Assembly (NCBI GenBank): GCA_026008535.1
Contig: BRKX01000014.1
Coordinates: 26,325,194-26,389,193, forward strand
Length of the DNA stretch: 64,000 bases
From: Perilla frutescens
Taxonomy: Eukaryota; Streptophyta; Magnoliopsida; Lamiales; Lamiaceae
Direction of reading: 5' to 3'
Shown here: piece after piece, positions 1-12,642 of the stretch
Layout: every line of letters begins with the position of its first letter
Numbering within the stretch: position 1 is the stretch's first letter
Program-made: the position numbers and the translations under genes
The notes under the pieces: model-generated
Database searches by the model: none
What the model was told of the DNA's origin: nothing
Seen by the model: only the letters and a program-made list of their open reading frames with translations

Positions 1-3000
1 ATGGCCATGATCCAGTCTGAGTCTTCTAAGGCTTCTTTAACGTTTGCTGGTTCTATTTGAGATATGAAGCATGTGAATAATGCATGCTCAGTTGAACTTC
101 TGGTTTGAACTCGATTTCTTGGATCACCAACTATCTTGTCAGTTGGATGGCTTCGGAGCCATTTGGGCAAAATAGCTTCAGCTATTTCTATTGTGGTGAC
201 ATCATCAGTCACCTTTTCATCAGTAGGTTCGGCATCTTCATCAGTTCTTCCTCTTGTTTCAGTTGTGGGGTTTTTAGTCTCAGCATGATTTGTGTCTTCA
301 TTGACCAGATTGTTCTCAACTAGTTTAGTACCAGTTTTATCGCCTTCTTCTAGTGAAACCTCAAGCCGCTCTGGAACAATGTGATCCACATAGTCCTGCG
401 AGTTCTCAGTTTCACTAGGTAGTACTAGAACTGATGTGTCTATTGTTTCTTTGTTCCTGTACTCATTAGCAAATTCATCAAATACCACATGACATGTTAT
501 TTCCACAACAAGAGTTCGTTTATTGAACACTCTATAAGCTTGTGCGTGAGGCAAATTATACCCAAGAAATATTCCCTCATCAGCTTTAGCACTGAAGGCT
601 TTCAGTTGAGTCTGACCATTATTGTGAATATAACATTTATAGCCAAATACTTTAAAATATGAAATGGAAGGCTTACGACCCTTATACAGTTCATAGGGTG
701 TTTTGTCATGTGTGGCGACGATTGCACTTTGATTTTGAGTGTGGCAAGCTGTGTTGACTGCTTCAGCCTAATATCCTTCAGCTATGTTGGCATCAGCTAT
801 CATTGCTCGAGCTGCTTCTTTAAGTGTTCAGTTTCACCGTTCAGCTACACTGTTTTGTTGTGGAGTTCTTGCAGCTGAGTGTTCATGAGTGATTCCAAGT
901 TGGCTGAGAAAACTGATCATTTGTTAATTCACAAATTCAGTTCCATTATCGGAGTGGATCCTTTGAACTGATCTCTCTTTTTCAGTTTGTAGCCTTCTGA
1001 TCAGCGCCGTTAGCTTGTCGTAAGTTTCACCTTTACTCTTCAAGAATTCCACTCACGTATATCTTGAGACATCATCAACTACTACAAGAGTGAATCTTTT
1101 ACCTTTTGGGGTCTGTGGTCTGACTGGACCAAACAGATCCATATGTAGCAGTTGGAGGCAATCAGTTGTTCCTGGTGGATAGCTCCTATTCTTGAAGGAT
1201 GACTTCACTTACTTCCCTTTTTGGCATGGTCCACACACACCTGTTTTCTTATATATCTTCTTGGGAAGCCCCTCAACTAGATCTTTCTTGGCTATGTAGT
1301 TTATTGTTTTGAAGTTGAGGTGGTTCAGTCGTCGATGCCATAGCCAACTTGCTTCAGTTGATCCCTTTGAAAGAAAGCAAGCTTCTAAGTAGCCGGTTGA
1401 CCAGTCAACAATATACATGTTACCTCTCCTTATTCCAGTGAGAAGAGTTATTCCAGTTGACTTGTCTCTTATGTTGCAGGAGTTTTTGGTGAAGTTAACT
1501 GAGTAGCCATTGTCGCACAGCTGGCTGATCCTGAGTAGTTTGTATTTTAGTCCGTCCACATGGGAGACTCCATTTACTACAACTTTTCCTTTGACCACGA
1601 ACCCTTCTCCAATGGTTCGGCTCTTGGAGTTGTCTCCAAATGTGACAAGTGGACCTTTGATTTCTTCATAACCATCGAGATCTTCTCTATCTCCGGTCAT
1701 GTGCTTGGAGCACCCACTATCTAGATACCAGATATCTTTGGTTTTCTTCATAGATAGGATGCTCTTTTCCTACAAAAATAAGGATTAGCATTTAGGGACC
1801 CGTTTCATATCGGGTCCTTGTTGATACATTAAGCTTTTTGGAATCCAAACTTGCCAAACTTTTAGCTTTTTATCATTTAGTGATCCAACTGATCTGGATC
1901 ACTTGACCAGTTTAGATTTTCTTTCAACTCTTCTATTTTGAGTTGAATCAGTTGAATGGTACCTACGTTGATAGTTAGTAGCATAAAACAATTCAACTAA
2001 AATACTTTGGTCTTGAGACCTTTGAGCTCTTTGATCAGGCCAGTGCCTTGTATGTTTCCAGTTTATTGGATTGAACCTTTTTGGTTCATTTCTGGAATCC
2101 AGGTACTCATTATAGTGATGGTAGGGTTCAAACGAGTTTCTTTTATCTCTCTTATAGATGTTCTGGTTGAACTTCTTGGTAGGATAGGCTTGAGATCTAA
2201 ACTGGTTTTTCTTTCTGAAGTGGGCTGATCTATCAGTTTGCCTTTGGGGCATTCTGTGTTGAGCTGGTGGTCTTTGTTGAATTGAAGGCTTTGAATCAAT
2301 GGATTGGTTTGAGTGAACTGATGGTCTTGACTGGAATTTTAGCTTCAGTTGACCTGGTGTTTTTGGTTGGGAGAACTGACTGAATTGTCTGGGCTGAGTT
2401 TGAGGATTTCTCAATATTCCTTTTCCTTTAATTGGCTCAGCTAGCTGATCATGAGTTGACCTGGTGAATCCTTTTAGGATTTCTTTATCACTGGGTTGAG
2501 CAATTTCCTTTCTTTTCTCTAAGGCAGTGAACTTGCTATATCCCAGCCCTGTGCTACTGGTTCCAGTTCTCTGATGATTTAGTATCTCATCTAGAATTTC
2601 CTTTACCTTTTCTCTCTCATGGATCTCTTGCTTGAGTTTTTGATTCTCAGCTTCTAGATCAACAGTTCTTAATTTTAACTTTTCAAATTCCACAAACTGG
2701 GACTCAAGATAATGCATTCTTTCATGATCAATGCTCAGTTTTCTAACTTTATTTCTTAGTTCATCATTTTCATCTTTCAATTCAACATGCAAGCAGGATA
2801 TTGAAGCTAATTAATCTTCTAGCATCATAAGTCTCATATCAAGTTCATTGCTAGAGACAGTTGCTTCATTAATATGATAGAAGGAGGTTTGAGAATCAAC
2901 TGTACTAATCTCTTCATCATTGTCAGCCATGAGGCAAAATAGTGCTTCATCATCTGAACTGTAGTCGTCAGAATCAATTCCAGATGGATAGTCTGAATCG

Positions 3001-4136
3001 TCTAGCACGACATTCTCGTAGTTTGCAACCATTGCTTTCCTTTTGAAGAAGTTCCTCCTTACTTTGGCTTTCTTGTCTTCAGGGAGTTCTGGACATTCAT
3101 ATCTGTAATGTCCTTGTTTGTGGCAGTGAAAACATTCTCCTAGATTTCGATTGCCACCCCTGAACGGTTCAGTTGATCGTTCAGCTGGTTGATGAGTTCT
3201 CTCATCTTTTGGGATCTCATCAGTTTGAGGTGGAACTGATTGTTTATCCTGGACTCTCTTCAGTTTTTCTAACAACCTGGTAACTGACTGAATTTGATCA
3301 TTGATGTCTTCAGTTAAGTTTTTCTTCTTTTCGGTTGTTTCTCTTTTTCGTTCGGATGGAGATCCATCTTGATTTTCTCTGGCTGGTAAGCTCCTAGGTC
3401 GAAAGTTGTTCCTTCCTCGAGTATCTCTAAACTGGTTCCTTTCACCATAAAAGGCTGCATCTTGAACTGACGATGTTGATGCTTCCTTCTTCCGGTTTAG
3501 GCTGTACTCATGAGCTTTGAGAGAGCCAAACAATTCTCTAAGAGTGATGCTATTTAGATTTCTTGATTCTTTTGTAGCTATTACTTTCATGTCCTATTCT
3601 TCAGTGAGATTATCCAAAACTTTGGAATTCATCTCAGAATTGGGATAACTTCTCCCGAAGTTGGTCATCTCACTGATGATGCCTAGAAATCTGGTTTCAA
3701 GGCTTGAGATGGACTCTTCTGGCTGCATTTTGAAGGACTCGTATCTGTCGATTGCCAGTTGGAGCTTGTTTCCTTTGATGGCTTCGGACTCTTGGCATAG
3801 ATCTGCTAGTAAGTCCCACATCTCCCTGGCAGTTGTACAATTCTCTGTGTCCTTCATTCTGTCTTCATCTAGAGTTTGAAATAGTGCAGCTTGAGCCACA
3901 AACTCTAAATTTTTCAACTTCTTCTATTCACTGGTGAGAAGATTAGTTAGCTTTAGGATCCTGGCTGGTTGATTGATATCAACTATGTGGGCATCATTGT
4001 CCATCATAATAATGATTGGACCATCTTCAATAACTTCCCACATGTTCTCATGGATCGAGCAGAGATGCGCCTTCATTCTCCTGCTCCAATTATCATAATT
4101 CTCAACTGAAAACAAAGGTAGCTTATGGTTTCCCAT
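1..4136 (-). pseudogene. copia gag-pol polyprotein, broken and partial
   Basis: The reading starts at the ATG at 4134-4136 and stays in one frame to the left edge, interrupted by stops. In order it shows: an N-terminal gag domain of the DUF4219/UBN2 type (about 3594-4136); a CCHC zinc knuckle (CFHCHKQGHYRYEC, near 3090-3135); a charged coiled-coil-like stretch (1899-2792); an aspartic protease motif WYLDSGCSKHM (near 1700-1735); a pre-integrase zinc-finger region ending in CGPCQKGK (near 1210-1345); and the integrase core with HMDLFGPV and the Asp of IHSDNGTEFVN. Stops lie near 3591, 3918, 2811 and 1899 and repeatedly in the integrase part. Several sit where the family has Trp or Arg, for example before AEAV and after VAER. 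The RT part is not in the window. Not functional. Confidence 0.88.
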
Positions 4137-4211
4137 AGCTTGAAATGTTAGCACAGATAAGTAGATCTGATTCAGTTGATCTGCAGAAATGGTTGATCCT
4201 TAGAATCAACC

Positions 4212-4223
4212 GCTCTGATACCA
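4212..4223 (-). other. tRNA-iMet primer-binding site of the copia element
   Basis: On the minus strand this reads TGGTATCAGAGC, the standard plant initiator-methionine-tRNA complement. It lies two bases inside the LTR end at 4226 and fixes both the element's orientation and the inner edge of the LTR. Confidence 0.9.
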
Positions 4224-5156
4224 CTTGTTAGTCTCGGACGAGTCGATATCAGTTTAGAGGGGGGTGAATAAACTGATTAAAACTTTTTCTTCAATTGTGG
4301 AATAATAAGGGCCCTTGAATCGCTTAGAAACTTATCTATGCATAATTCGAATAAGTACTTTGGACAGCTTGAGTGCAGATTGTGTGAGCTTGTGTATAGT
4401 TCAAAGATATGCAATTAATCAAAACAGTACAGCACACAAATGATTTATAGAGGTTCGAAATCTCAAACTCCTACGTCCTCTCTTCCTTCCGCAGAAAGGC
4501 AACTTCACTATATAACTTGAGTTTCTTTACAAATTACACAATGAAGGACAGTTGGCTGAACCTGGTAACTACTCGCTACCTCAGCGGGTCGACGACTCAC
4601 ACTTGAAGTCCCTAACTGCTCGCTAGGAAGGTAGGTGCTATTGACGTCTTTACAAGGTTTTAGATCTCTTTCGATCTTCAAGAGGTTAGTCTTGAACATG
4701 GGGTATCAACTTATGTGCTCCTTCAATTGAGCTGGATAATTTATCGTTGTATCACTGAAACTGAGAACCCTGGCTGATTTATCAATAGCTGGCTGAATGT
4801 TTTGACTCTCTGAATTCTTCTTCTCAGTTGGACTCTCGCAGTTTTTAGCAAATGCTAAACTTGAGCTATGTGTCAGGTAGAAAGAAAGCTCTGCTTGAAT
4901 GAAGGCTTCAAGAATAAGTATTGCGAAAAGTCTCGGAGGCAAGAGTTTTTAAAACTTTGATTCACTCGTCTTTTATAGAGGAGTGATTTTATGATCGTTG
5001 AGTTCCATTGATCGATGGCTCTGTTGGTTCACCAATGGTAGATGGTCTTTATTGATCGCTGGAGCTTTTGATTGAAGTAGTCGTTGCTTTGCCAATCAAT
5101 CTCCATTGGATATTTAATTCCAGGATCTCTGTTGAAGCATTTATTCCAAAATTAAT

Positions 5157-8100
5157 TACTACAAGAAAATCGCTCATACACCACGGGTAATAACTGTGGT
5201 GTATGAAAAATCCCAACAGTGGTCTAGGTGGGCGTCGTCTATGCACACGCTCATACACCACGGGTAATCACCGTGGTAATTTTACCACGGTTTTATCAAA
5301 ACCGTGGTTAATTTACGACGGTCATATACACCACGGTTATTCACCGTGGTAATTTTACCACGATTTTCAAAAAAACTGTGGTAAATTTATGAAAAACCGT
5401 GGTAAATTTATGACGGTTACAAGAAACCGTGGTAATTTTACCACGATTTAAGTATAACCGTGGTAAGTTTACCACGAATTTCTTAAAAAACCGTGGTAAA
5501 ATTACCACAGTTTCGATAAAACCGTGGTAAATTTACCACGGTTCACCATTAAAACTGTGGTATATTTTTATTTTTATTTAATTTTATTATTTTATTATTT
5601 TATTTTTAAATCCCTTGATAAATTGTTGTCGAGCATGTATAATTCCAAACTAAAAAATATTTTATAAAAATGATAATCATCCAAAATACAAAAATCTCAT
5701 TCAAAATATAAAATCTCATCTAAAATACAATATCTTATCCAAAATATAAAATTCATTGCAAAGAAATATCGCTATTGCTTATTAAAAAACTACTAAAAAA
5801 ATCCAAAGTTCTATTACAAAGATCTTACTAGTTCCATTAGCTAGCTCCAATGATATATTGAAGAAATAAAGGAGAGATGATTAGCTCACAATAACCTGCA
5901 ACATGTCAAAAGACAAGTAATTAATTACAAGGCCTTAAAAATCATAAAGAAGCTGAGACATACCTGAGACTTGATTATCTCTATTCCCTTAGCAAAGCTT
6001 TCCCTTGACAAACGAGTATGCAGTGGCCCAAGTAAGGTACCTTTCTCTAATGGATTTCCAACTTTGACTTGTTTGTATACAGCACACAATCGATCAAACA
6101 CCTTCTGATAAATACTCTCATGAAGAAGCTGCATTTTCAGGAAGAAGAAAAGAAATTGTGCGTAAAACATCGATTATCTCATCAGTAGAGGAGAGTACTG
6201 TAAAGTATTTATCATACCAATCTACGGCAAGTACTGCATTGCTGACTAGTAGTACCAATAGCAGCAATCAAAACGGAGCGAACAACAAGTTCAATGTCAG
6301 CATCATCCATGACTATTATAGCATTATTGCTACTTAGTTTCAGCAGACACTTGCCATATCTTTGATTTACTGTTTGTTGAACCATTAGACCCATCTGGAG
6401 CAACACCAATGAAAAAAATATGCATTGCAATATTATATTGCAATAAGATCAAAGGAAAATCCTGATACAAAAATCAAATATGCAGTATAAAGTATTGCTT
6501 CTCTTTCATAAGTACATGAGCAAAAAAAAGAAAAGAAAAAGAAATCCATAATGAGAGGCTGCCAACAAGTTGAAATGTAAAATTCAATTAAAATAAAAGA
6601 ATACTTCATTAAAACAAATAGTCATATGTGATGGAATTTAAATGACTTAGTTTACCAATTTTATAGCCAAACTTTTTAGGCCTCGATAATAATGAAATGC
6701 TCATATACATTCCTTTGTGAGAGTGTAAGTGCATAAAAAGTTAGTACCTTTGAGGAATGCGTGTATCTTTTGCTATAGCTTCACCAATTTCAGTACCTTC
6801 ACAAAATGCTGTGAAAATTGTTTCTGATACAATTGCAAACAAGCATATCAAATAAGAATTGAAACCATTAAAGATTAGGTCAGCACTTAGATAAATAAAT
6901 CATAATATAGGTCATAGCAGAGTAGGGGACTCACCATACAACAGAATTTCCACAAACTAGAGCTATGCACGCATTCCATCCTACAATCACACACCAAAAG
7001 ATAATATTAGTACTTAAAACATATGCAAAAATTAATAAAAAAGAATTACTAGTTTTCCTAATTAATATGAAATGTTTTAAGCCCCGGCTACCCCAAACTC
7101 TATAGTAAACTAACAAATGTTGCTCTAAATACTCACCAAGAACAGCACAAAGGAAGTTGAAGGCTAAAGAACATATCAATTATTTCCTGAAAGAACATTG
7201 CCCCAACGAAAGAGAATAAGCTTAACACATATCTTTCAATATTTTAGACTAAGATGCAGCACACATGACTTGTGAAGTGTTCCTTTAATGTAGGCACAAT
7301 CTTGAAAGAACAGTGCTTTAAAAGATGAGATACATGTAAGGAAAAAATAACAATAAAAAATTACATCTATATCTTTGTGGCAATACATGATTTAAACTTT
7401 TAGGTCATAATGATTAGATCTGTGAAGAAAGTAAATGGAACTTGCATCCATATATTGGTGGCATTGGCGCATGCTTGCATGCCTTCATCATAGTCTTGAA
7501 TGGATGTTTCAACAACTTTGGCAATTGGCTAAACCAAGAAATGAATAACATCACATTTGCATTCACTCTTCAACCATCATAATAAAAATTGGAAATTGAA
7601 AAAGAATATCAAAATCTAACAAAATTATGTCCCAGCTTTTTTTAAGGGAACAACTTAGAAAAGAAAAAAAGAAGCATTTATCTTGATCGTATGCATAATT
7701 GATCCAGATTCAATTGATGCAGTTATATGTCTCCATAAGTTTCATTCCATTCAAAGAGATTCTAATCATACACCAACAAAAAGTTATGCACTTTCCTTAT
7801 TCTCAATCAAGAATATACAAATTAACAGACTGAATTCACGCAGCTGTGCATTTTCCCCCAAATGCTTGTTTTTCCTTCTCCAAAAAAAAATAGGTCGAAC
7901 ACCATCGCTAGTTTTTCCTTCTCCAAACAAAAAAATAAGGTTGAACACCATTGCTAGGTTTTCCTTCTCCAATCTGCAATTAGACAAGGAATTCTAGGGA
8001 AAGGGGGCAGAGTTTTCCTAAGAGATGTGGACGAGAGAAGAGACTGAAAAATTATAGAAATCTTTCTTACTTATGTAGCCGGATCTTGATTCACAAAGCA

Positions 8101-8685
8101 GCAACTCCATTTCGTACTGGCTCATGGCACAACAACAGACAGCGAACAACTCTACTTTGCAGCGGCTATGGGTCTTTTCAATTTTAGTTTGCAGCTTTCA
8201 ATTTCTCCTACCCTTTTGAAACCAAGACACTCACGGCACCTTAGGGTACAACTGCAGACAATGAACACAACTCGACTTCCCTGCGGCTCACAACTGCAGA
8301 GATGGAGAGTGGAATCGGTGGTGGCTTAAGAGTAAGAGGGAGAGAGCTAGGGTTCTTTTCAATTTGTCCGCTTTCAAGTTCTAATTCCCTCCCTCTTTTT
8401 TTCTTTTAATTTTGAAATAAATAGAAAATTACTTTTTTAAGTATACCACAGTTTTAAGTAAGGGTGGTTGACAAAAATGCGCTCATACACCACAGTTGGA
8501 CAATAGCCGTAGTGCATTCGTGTATACAGACCACGTAATTTGTGAAAATCGTGGTGCATTTTCAGGAGAAACGCGCTCATAGACCACGATTTTGTTAAAA
8601 ACAGTGGTAATTAGATAAATTACCACGGTTTTTCACTAAAACCGTGGTAAATCAAGCGTGGTGTATGAGCGTATTTCTTGTAGAT
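5157..8685. mobile_element. CACTA-type element carrying captured ALDH7 exons (Pack-CACTA-like)
   Basis: The ends read ACTACAAGAAAAT-CGCTCATACACCAC on the left and its inverted match GTGTATGAGCG-TATTTCTTGTAG on the right. This is the CACTACAAGAAA signature with decayed outermost bases. About 400 bp at the left and 250 bp at the right are packed with direct and inverted copies of ACCGTGGTAAATTTACCACG-type repeats, the subterminal array typical of En/Spm (CACTA) elements. The target duplication is not clean (ATT on both sides if the first C is lost). No transposase is present; the interior is dominated by a captured host-gene segment on the minus strand. It sits inside a copia LTR, so it is younger than that copia insertion. 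Confidence 0.82.
5960..7535 (-). pseudogene. captured fragment of aldehyde dehydrogenase family 7 (ALDH7B/antiquitin-like)
   Basis: Six blocks match plant ALDH7B in order on the minus strand. About 7449-7533 gives PIAKVVETSIQDYDEG. About 7138-7175 gives AFNFLCAVLG, and about 6931-6981 gives GWNACIALVCGNSVVW. About 6755-6835 gives FCEGTEIGEAIAKDTRIP. About 6238-6392 gives GLMVQQTVNQRYGKC onward, through NNAIIVMDDADIE to the catalytic-cysteine region SQQCSTCRRL. About 5965-6145 gives LLHESIYQKVFDRL through GTLLGPLHT. The blocks are separated by intron-like AT-rich DNA, so a genomic segment rather than a cDNA was captured. Neither the N-terminus nor the C-terminal third is recognisable. In family 7 the full enzyme (about 508 aa) oxidises aminoadipate and stress-derived aldehydes. 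This copy lacks most of that and is a transduplicate. Frames within blocks are largely open. Confidence 0.85.
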
Positions 8686-9483
8686 ATTCGCTGGTTGGGC
8701 AATAACTCCAGGGTTCTCTGGCTGTCAGTTTTAAGCCTCAGTTTTAGCAAATTTGAGTTCCAGCTGGAAGTTCTGAACTTGTCTGTTCAGTTCAGCTATT
8801 ACTCCAGCTGGCAGTTCTAAGCTTGTCTGCTCAGTTTGGTTATTACTCCAGTTGGTAGTTCTGAGCTTGTCTGCTCAATTCGGCTATTGCTCCAGTTCGC
8901 AGTTCTGAGTTTGTTCCTCCAGTTCGGCTGATCTCAAGTTTTTGGCTAGCTTGTCAGTTTGACTAATCATTCTCAAGCTCTCTTGTCAGCTTGACTATTC
9001 ACAAACTGTTGACTAGCTTGTCAGTTCGACTGTTTTCTCTTGAGCTTTCTTGTCAGCTTGACTAGTCACAAGCTGGCTGACTCCAGTTCTGACCTTTAGC
9101 TGGTTTGTCTGTTCACTTCAGTTTGGCCATCAGTTAGATACTTCCAATTTTTCAGTTTAAATTGATCTCGTATCAGTTTCTTCAGTCTAGTCGATTCTTT
9201 TCTCCCTCAGCTCAGCTGACTTAGCTGTCAGTTTGTTTCAACTGGTTTGTCTCTTCGAATCCTCAGTTGAATTGAGTTCTGACTGGTTCGCCTATCCTCC
9301 CAGCTGGTTGACCATACTCCAGTTTGGTTGACTTCATCTTTAATTGAGTTCCTCTTTGATGCTCTGGATTGGTCAGCTCAGATCTACAGCTTGAATTTTA
9401 GTAAGTTTTTCATAAATAGTTTTGACATCTCATCAAAACCTTATCTAGAGGTTCCTTGATAGTTTTTCCTAACATTTTGTTTC

Positions 9484-9830
9484 TTTCAAATATGTGTTTT
9501 CCGAATTCGGTGCTAAAGAATCAACCCCATGTTGCTAATGATAAAATAGCAGAATGCTAACGAATAAATACACATATGCTAAAGCTCTCATTTTATACTC
9601 TTGTTAGCAAAAAAGAGTCAGTATTTTAGCACTTACATGAGCATTTCATTTGTAAAAAATAATATCACAGTAACTACAGGGTTATGATTTTATTCAAATA
9701 TGTGTTTACTGAAATAGGTGCTAATGAATCAATATCATATTGCTAATGATAAAATAAGATTATACTAACAAATAAGTATATATATGCTAACAATCTTTTA
9801 CTTTTTCGCTAACATGACAACATACCTATC
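9484..9830. repeat. duplicated subterminal unit of the MULE
   Basis: Two diverged direct copies about 210 bp apart both begin with TTCAAATATGTGTTT (about 9485 and 9695). Both continue with GGTGCTAA-GAATCAA, TTGCTAATGATAAAATA and a GCTAAC or CTAAC motif before ATATGCTAA. Such arrays next to MULE ends are usually read as transposase-binding regions; that role is inferred here. Confidence 0.6.
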
Positions 9831-10291
9831 TTTTGTATAAGATGATATCATACCATATGAAAATATTAGAGTATACACAACAACACACGTGAACAGAAAA
9901 TTCAAATTGAAAATCTCATTCCAAACATACGTAATGAGAAAAACAATTCCAAAGTCTTTATTTGTCATTAAAAGACATGTACGTTAACATTAAACATATT
10001 GCTTATTAGCATTGGATACTTTATATAAAAGCTCCAAACTTATTTCATCATATCAACTATAAAAAATAGAAATCATGAAGAAAAATATAGTCCCTTCTAA
10101 AGAATTCATGTGCTTCAGATCTTTGTCAATCTCGATACTATCTTGAAAAGAATAACCACAACTACCTGCAAAAAAATGTAAAACAAAAAATAAAAAACAT
10201 AAAATATATAGACATACCCATTGAATATAATTGAAACATAACTAGCACAATAACCATACCTACGTTAGAAGGATCATTCACTCTTTTTATT

Positions 10292-12642
10292 TCAATTTCT
10301 GGCATCATGATGACATTTTTTCTTGCATTTTCGACATGTTCTTAAGGGTTTATTAGCACGCTCGACTTGCTTCTCCTCTCTTGGTTTCAACCGACTCTCA
10401 CTTCCTTTCATTTTCACAAACTTTGGTGGCAGAACATCTATTTTGCTTGGAGGAGCAGAACCGTAAAAATCAGAAAATAATTTGTCCTTGTCATCACTAT
10501 TTTCCATATCATCATTCTGTCCAATAATGATTTTAAGATCCCGAACACCACGCAGTAATTCTGATGTCCTTTCTTTATCACCCTCAACTAAAGTGATGCA
10601 TGCATAGAATTCAGAAATACATGTATTGATCATTACTTTATTATCCTCCAACCCAGCACAATGATTCACCAAATCACCAGAACCCCCATTCCCAGCATCG
10701 AAATAAGAAGTCCTTCTCCATCGAGAAAGCATGTATTTATCAGGAATCCTATCAAAACTCAAATCCTTCAATATAATGAATATATGACAGCACAGAAGAC
10801 CCTTCCGAACAAATTTTGCACAACTACACACTACTGTGTTCTCATCTCTGTCATACCGAACTTGGAAAATCCCATAACAACCATCATTCACTTCATAAAC
10901 CAACTGTCTTTCATCATGAACTATGCTCATAAGACGACATTTGAAGCAAGCAGCATAAATTTCCTTTTGAACCTTATGAAAAATACTTGTAGTGTACACA
11001 GTTGCAGCATGCTTCTCAAGCAAAATTGGAGTCCTCAGCTCAGGGACAAATGATTCATCCAAACTATTCATCTCAGCATATGTATGCCTCTGAGAATCTA
11101 AAGCACTGTCATACTTCATAAAAAACTCAACCATATTCGACTTGAGATATAAAAATGTACAGTAAAAGTTGTTGACACTTTCTGAAATCGACGTAGTCCG
11201 ACACAACCCACTTAATGGGAAATCCCTGAAATAAGCAAGTATCTAATCTTTTCGGATATCAAACATTGAACTGAACCAAGATGTTTCAGTCAAACCAAAC
11301 TCCACCATAATTTTCTCCCATTTTTTCTCAAATTCAACTGGCTCTATGAAATCAGACCAAACAATATTATTAAATTTCTCCCTAAACAACTCATTCTTCC
11401 TTAAATGGGCAGGGACCTTGTCTAGAACTTTCAACATAATATGCCACATGCATAACGGATGCCTTGTTTCAGAAAGTGAACGTTGAACTGTAATCTTCAA
11501 TCCAGGATCTTGATCAGTTATCAACATAGCAGGTGAGCGGCCCATGCAAACCTTAAAATTATCAAGCACCCAAGAATAAGCCTCATTGTCTTCACTAGAC
11601 AACAGAGCGGCCCCAAACGTTACACATTTCCCATGATTATCCTTCCCAGTAAAAGGGGTGAATATCATCTCATACCTATCACAATACATATATTTAAACA
11701 GTTAGCATTATAAAAGTCTATCTTTAGCATAAAGTCAAGACTACATTAACATCATACATAAAAAAAAGATTGCAAACAATAATTAAATCATGAAAAACAC
11801 AAATAAAACCCTATTGCCAACCTGTTTGTTGAATAACTAGCATCAAATGAAACAATATCCCCAAATAAAGCAAAGTTCCTCCTACAGATTGGATCTGCCC
11901 ACATTAAACAAGTCAACTGATCATCAGCATTAACACAGTAGTCAAAGAAGAATGCAGGACACAACTCTCTCTTCCTAAAAAGATTGTCAAGAATCATTTG
12001 AGCATCCGCACCATCAATGTAAGCCCTCAGATCACGAGTAAAGTTCTTAACATCAGAGCTTGTGCATCCAACGTTAGAATACGCCCCAACTACTTGCTTG
12101 AAAAGTTTGTAACATCTCATTGGACCAACGTTCGCCCTAACACAATTCAACACAAATTTTTGATGTACGTGATCTAATTTTCTATTCACTTTCAAAAATT
12201 CCTTGTATTTATCAGGCAACAAACCGTGTGAGTGGCGATCTTCAAACAAATTAATAACATACCCATGCTCACCCTTAAACTTAAAACTTATACGAGCCAT
12301 ACAATCCATCCTCCTTGATACTCTACGTCTCTTCTTCATAACATGACCAGACACATCATCATACTCCTTCGCTGAGTTCTTTGAACCTTGTTTATTGCAA
12401 TAAACATACCTCAAAGTAATTGTACCATCCTTATATTTTTTTGCAGTACCTAATCGAATATCAAAACCACAACCCGCTGCATAAACCTTATAAAACTCTA
12501 TACCATCTGATAGATTCTTGAACATCATCCCCACCAATGGCTTCATAGAAGACTCACATCCTGGTATATAGTATTCAGATAAACCAAGAGATACAACTAT
12601 CCTAGTCTCCAAAATGTCAGAACTTGAGTTTGAACCTGTCAT
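10292..12642 (-). pseudogene. FAR1/FHY3-family MULE transposase, one internal stop
   Basis: Two exons are in frame: 11822-12642 and 10292-11675, joined over a GT-AG intron that restores the family reading ...FDASYSTN-R-YEMIFTPFTG. The product would be about 734 aa. Domains in order are: a FAR1 DNA-binding domain (MFKNLSDGIEFYKVYAAGCGF...RYVYCNKQGSKN); the MULE transposase core (HGKCVTFGAALL, ITDQDPGLK, HPLCMWHIM) with the first Asp in SFDAS; a SWIM zinc finger (VVCSCAKFVRKGLLCCH); and a basic Cys/His-rich tail. An in-frame TAG at 11243-11245 stands where relatives have Trp, before AYFRDFPLSG, so the copy is probably inactive or very recently broken. The start at 12640-12642 is the first ATG; further 5' exons are possible. 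A domesticated FAR1-like host gene is the alternative, but the flanking element structure favours a transposon. Confidence 0.85.

Larger units (their letters stand above)
1..9474 (-). mobile_element. Ty1/copia LTR retrotransposon, old, 3' part off-window
   Basis: Minus-strand copia element. The 5' LTR lies at 4226-9474 (enlarged by a nested CACTA element), the primer-binding site at 4212-4223, gag at about 2811-4136, protease and pre-integrase at 1209-1751, and the integrase region at 1-1208. Reverse transcriptase, RNase H and the 3' LTR lie to the left of the window. The order gag-protease-integrase, with integrase ahead of RT, is the copia order. The five bases after the LTR (TTTTG, 9475-9479) should be one half of the target duplication; the other half is outside. 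The coding part is one reading frame broken by many stops, so the copy is old. A solo LTR of the same family lies at 44250-45921. Confidence 0.9.
4226..9474 (-). repeat. 5' LTR of the copia element, split by a CACTA insertion
   Basis: The outer ends read TGTTAG...CTAACA, a perfect inverted LTR end pair. Without the nested element at 5157-8685 the LTR would be about 1.72 kb, close to the 1672 bp of the related solo LTR at 44250-45921. The two share motifs such as CAGTTTAGAGG and TACGTCCTCTCTT. A TATA-like CTATAAAAG on the minus strand lies near 4970-4980. The part right of the insertion is rich in CAGTT/AACTG repeats. Confidence 0.88.

Noticed and set aside
5925..7179. A functional ALDH7 host gene
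   Set aside because: N-terminus and C-terminal third are absent, and the fragment is enclosed by CACTA-type ends within a copia LTR.
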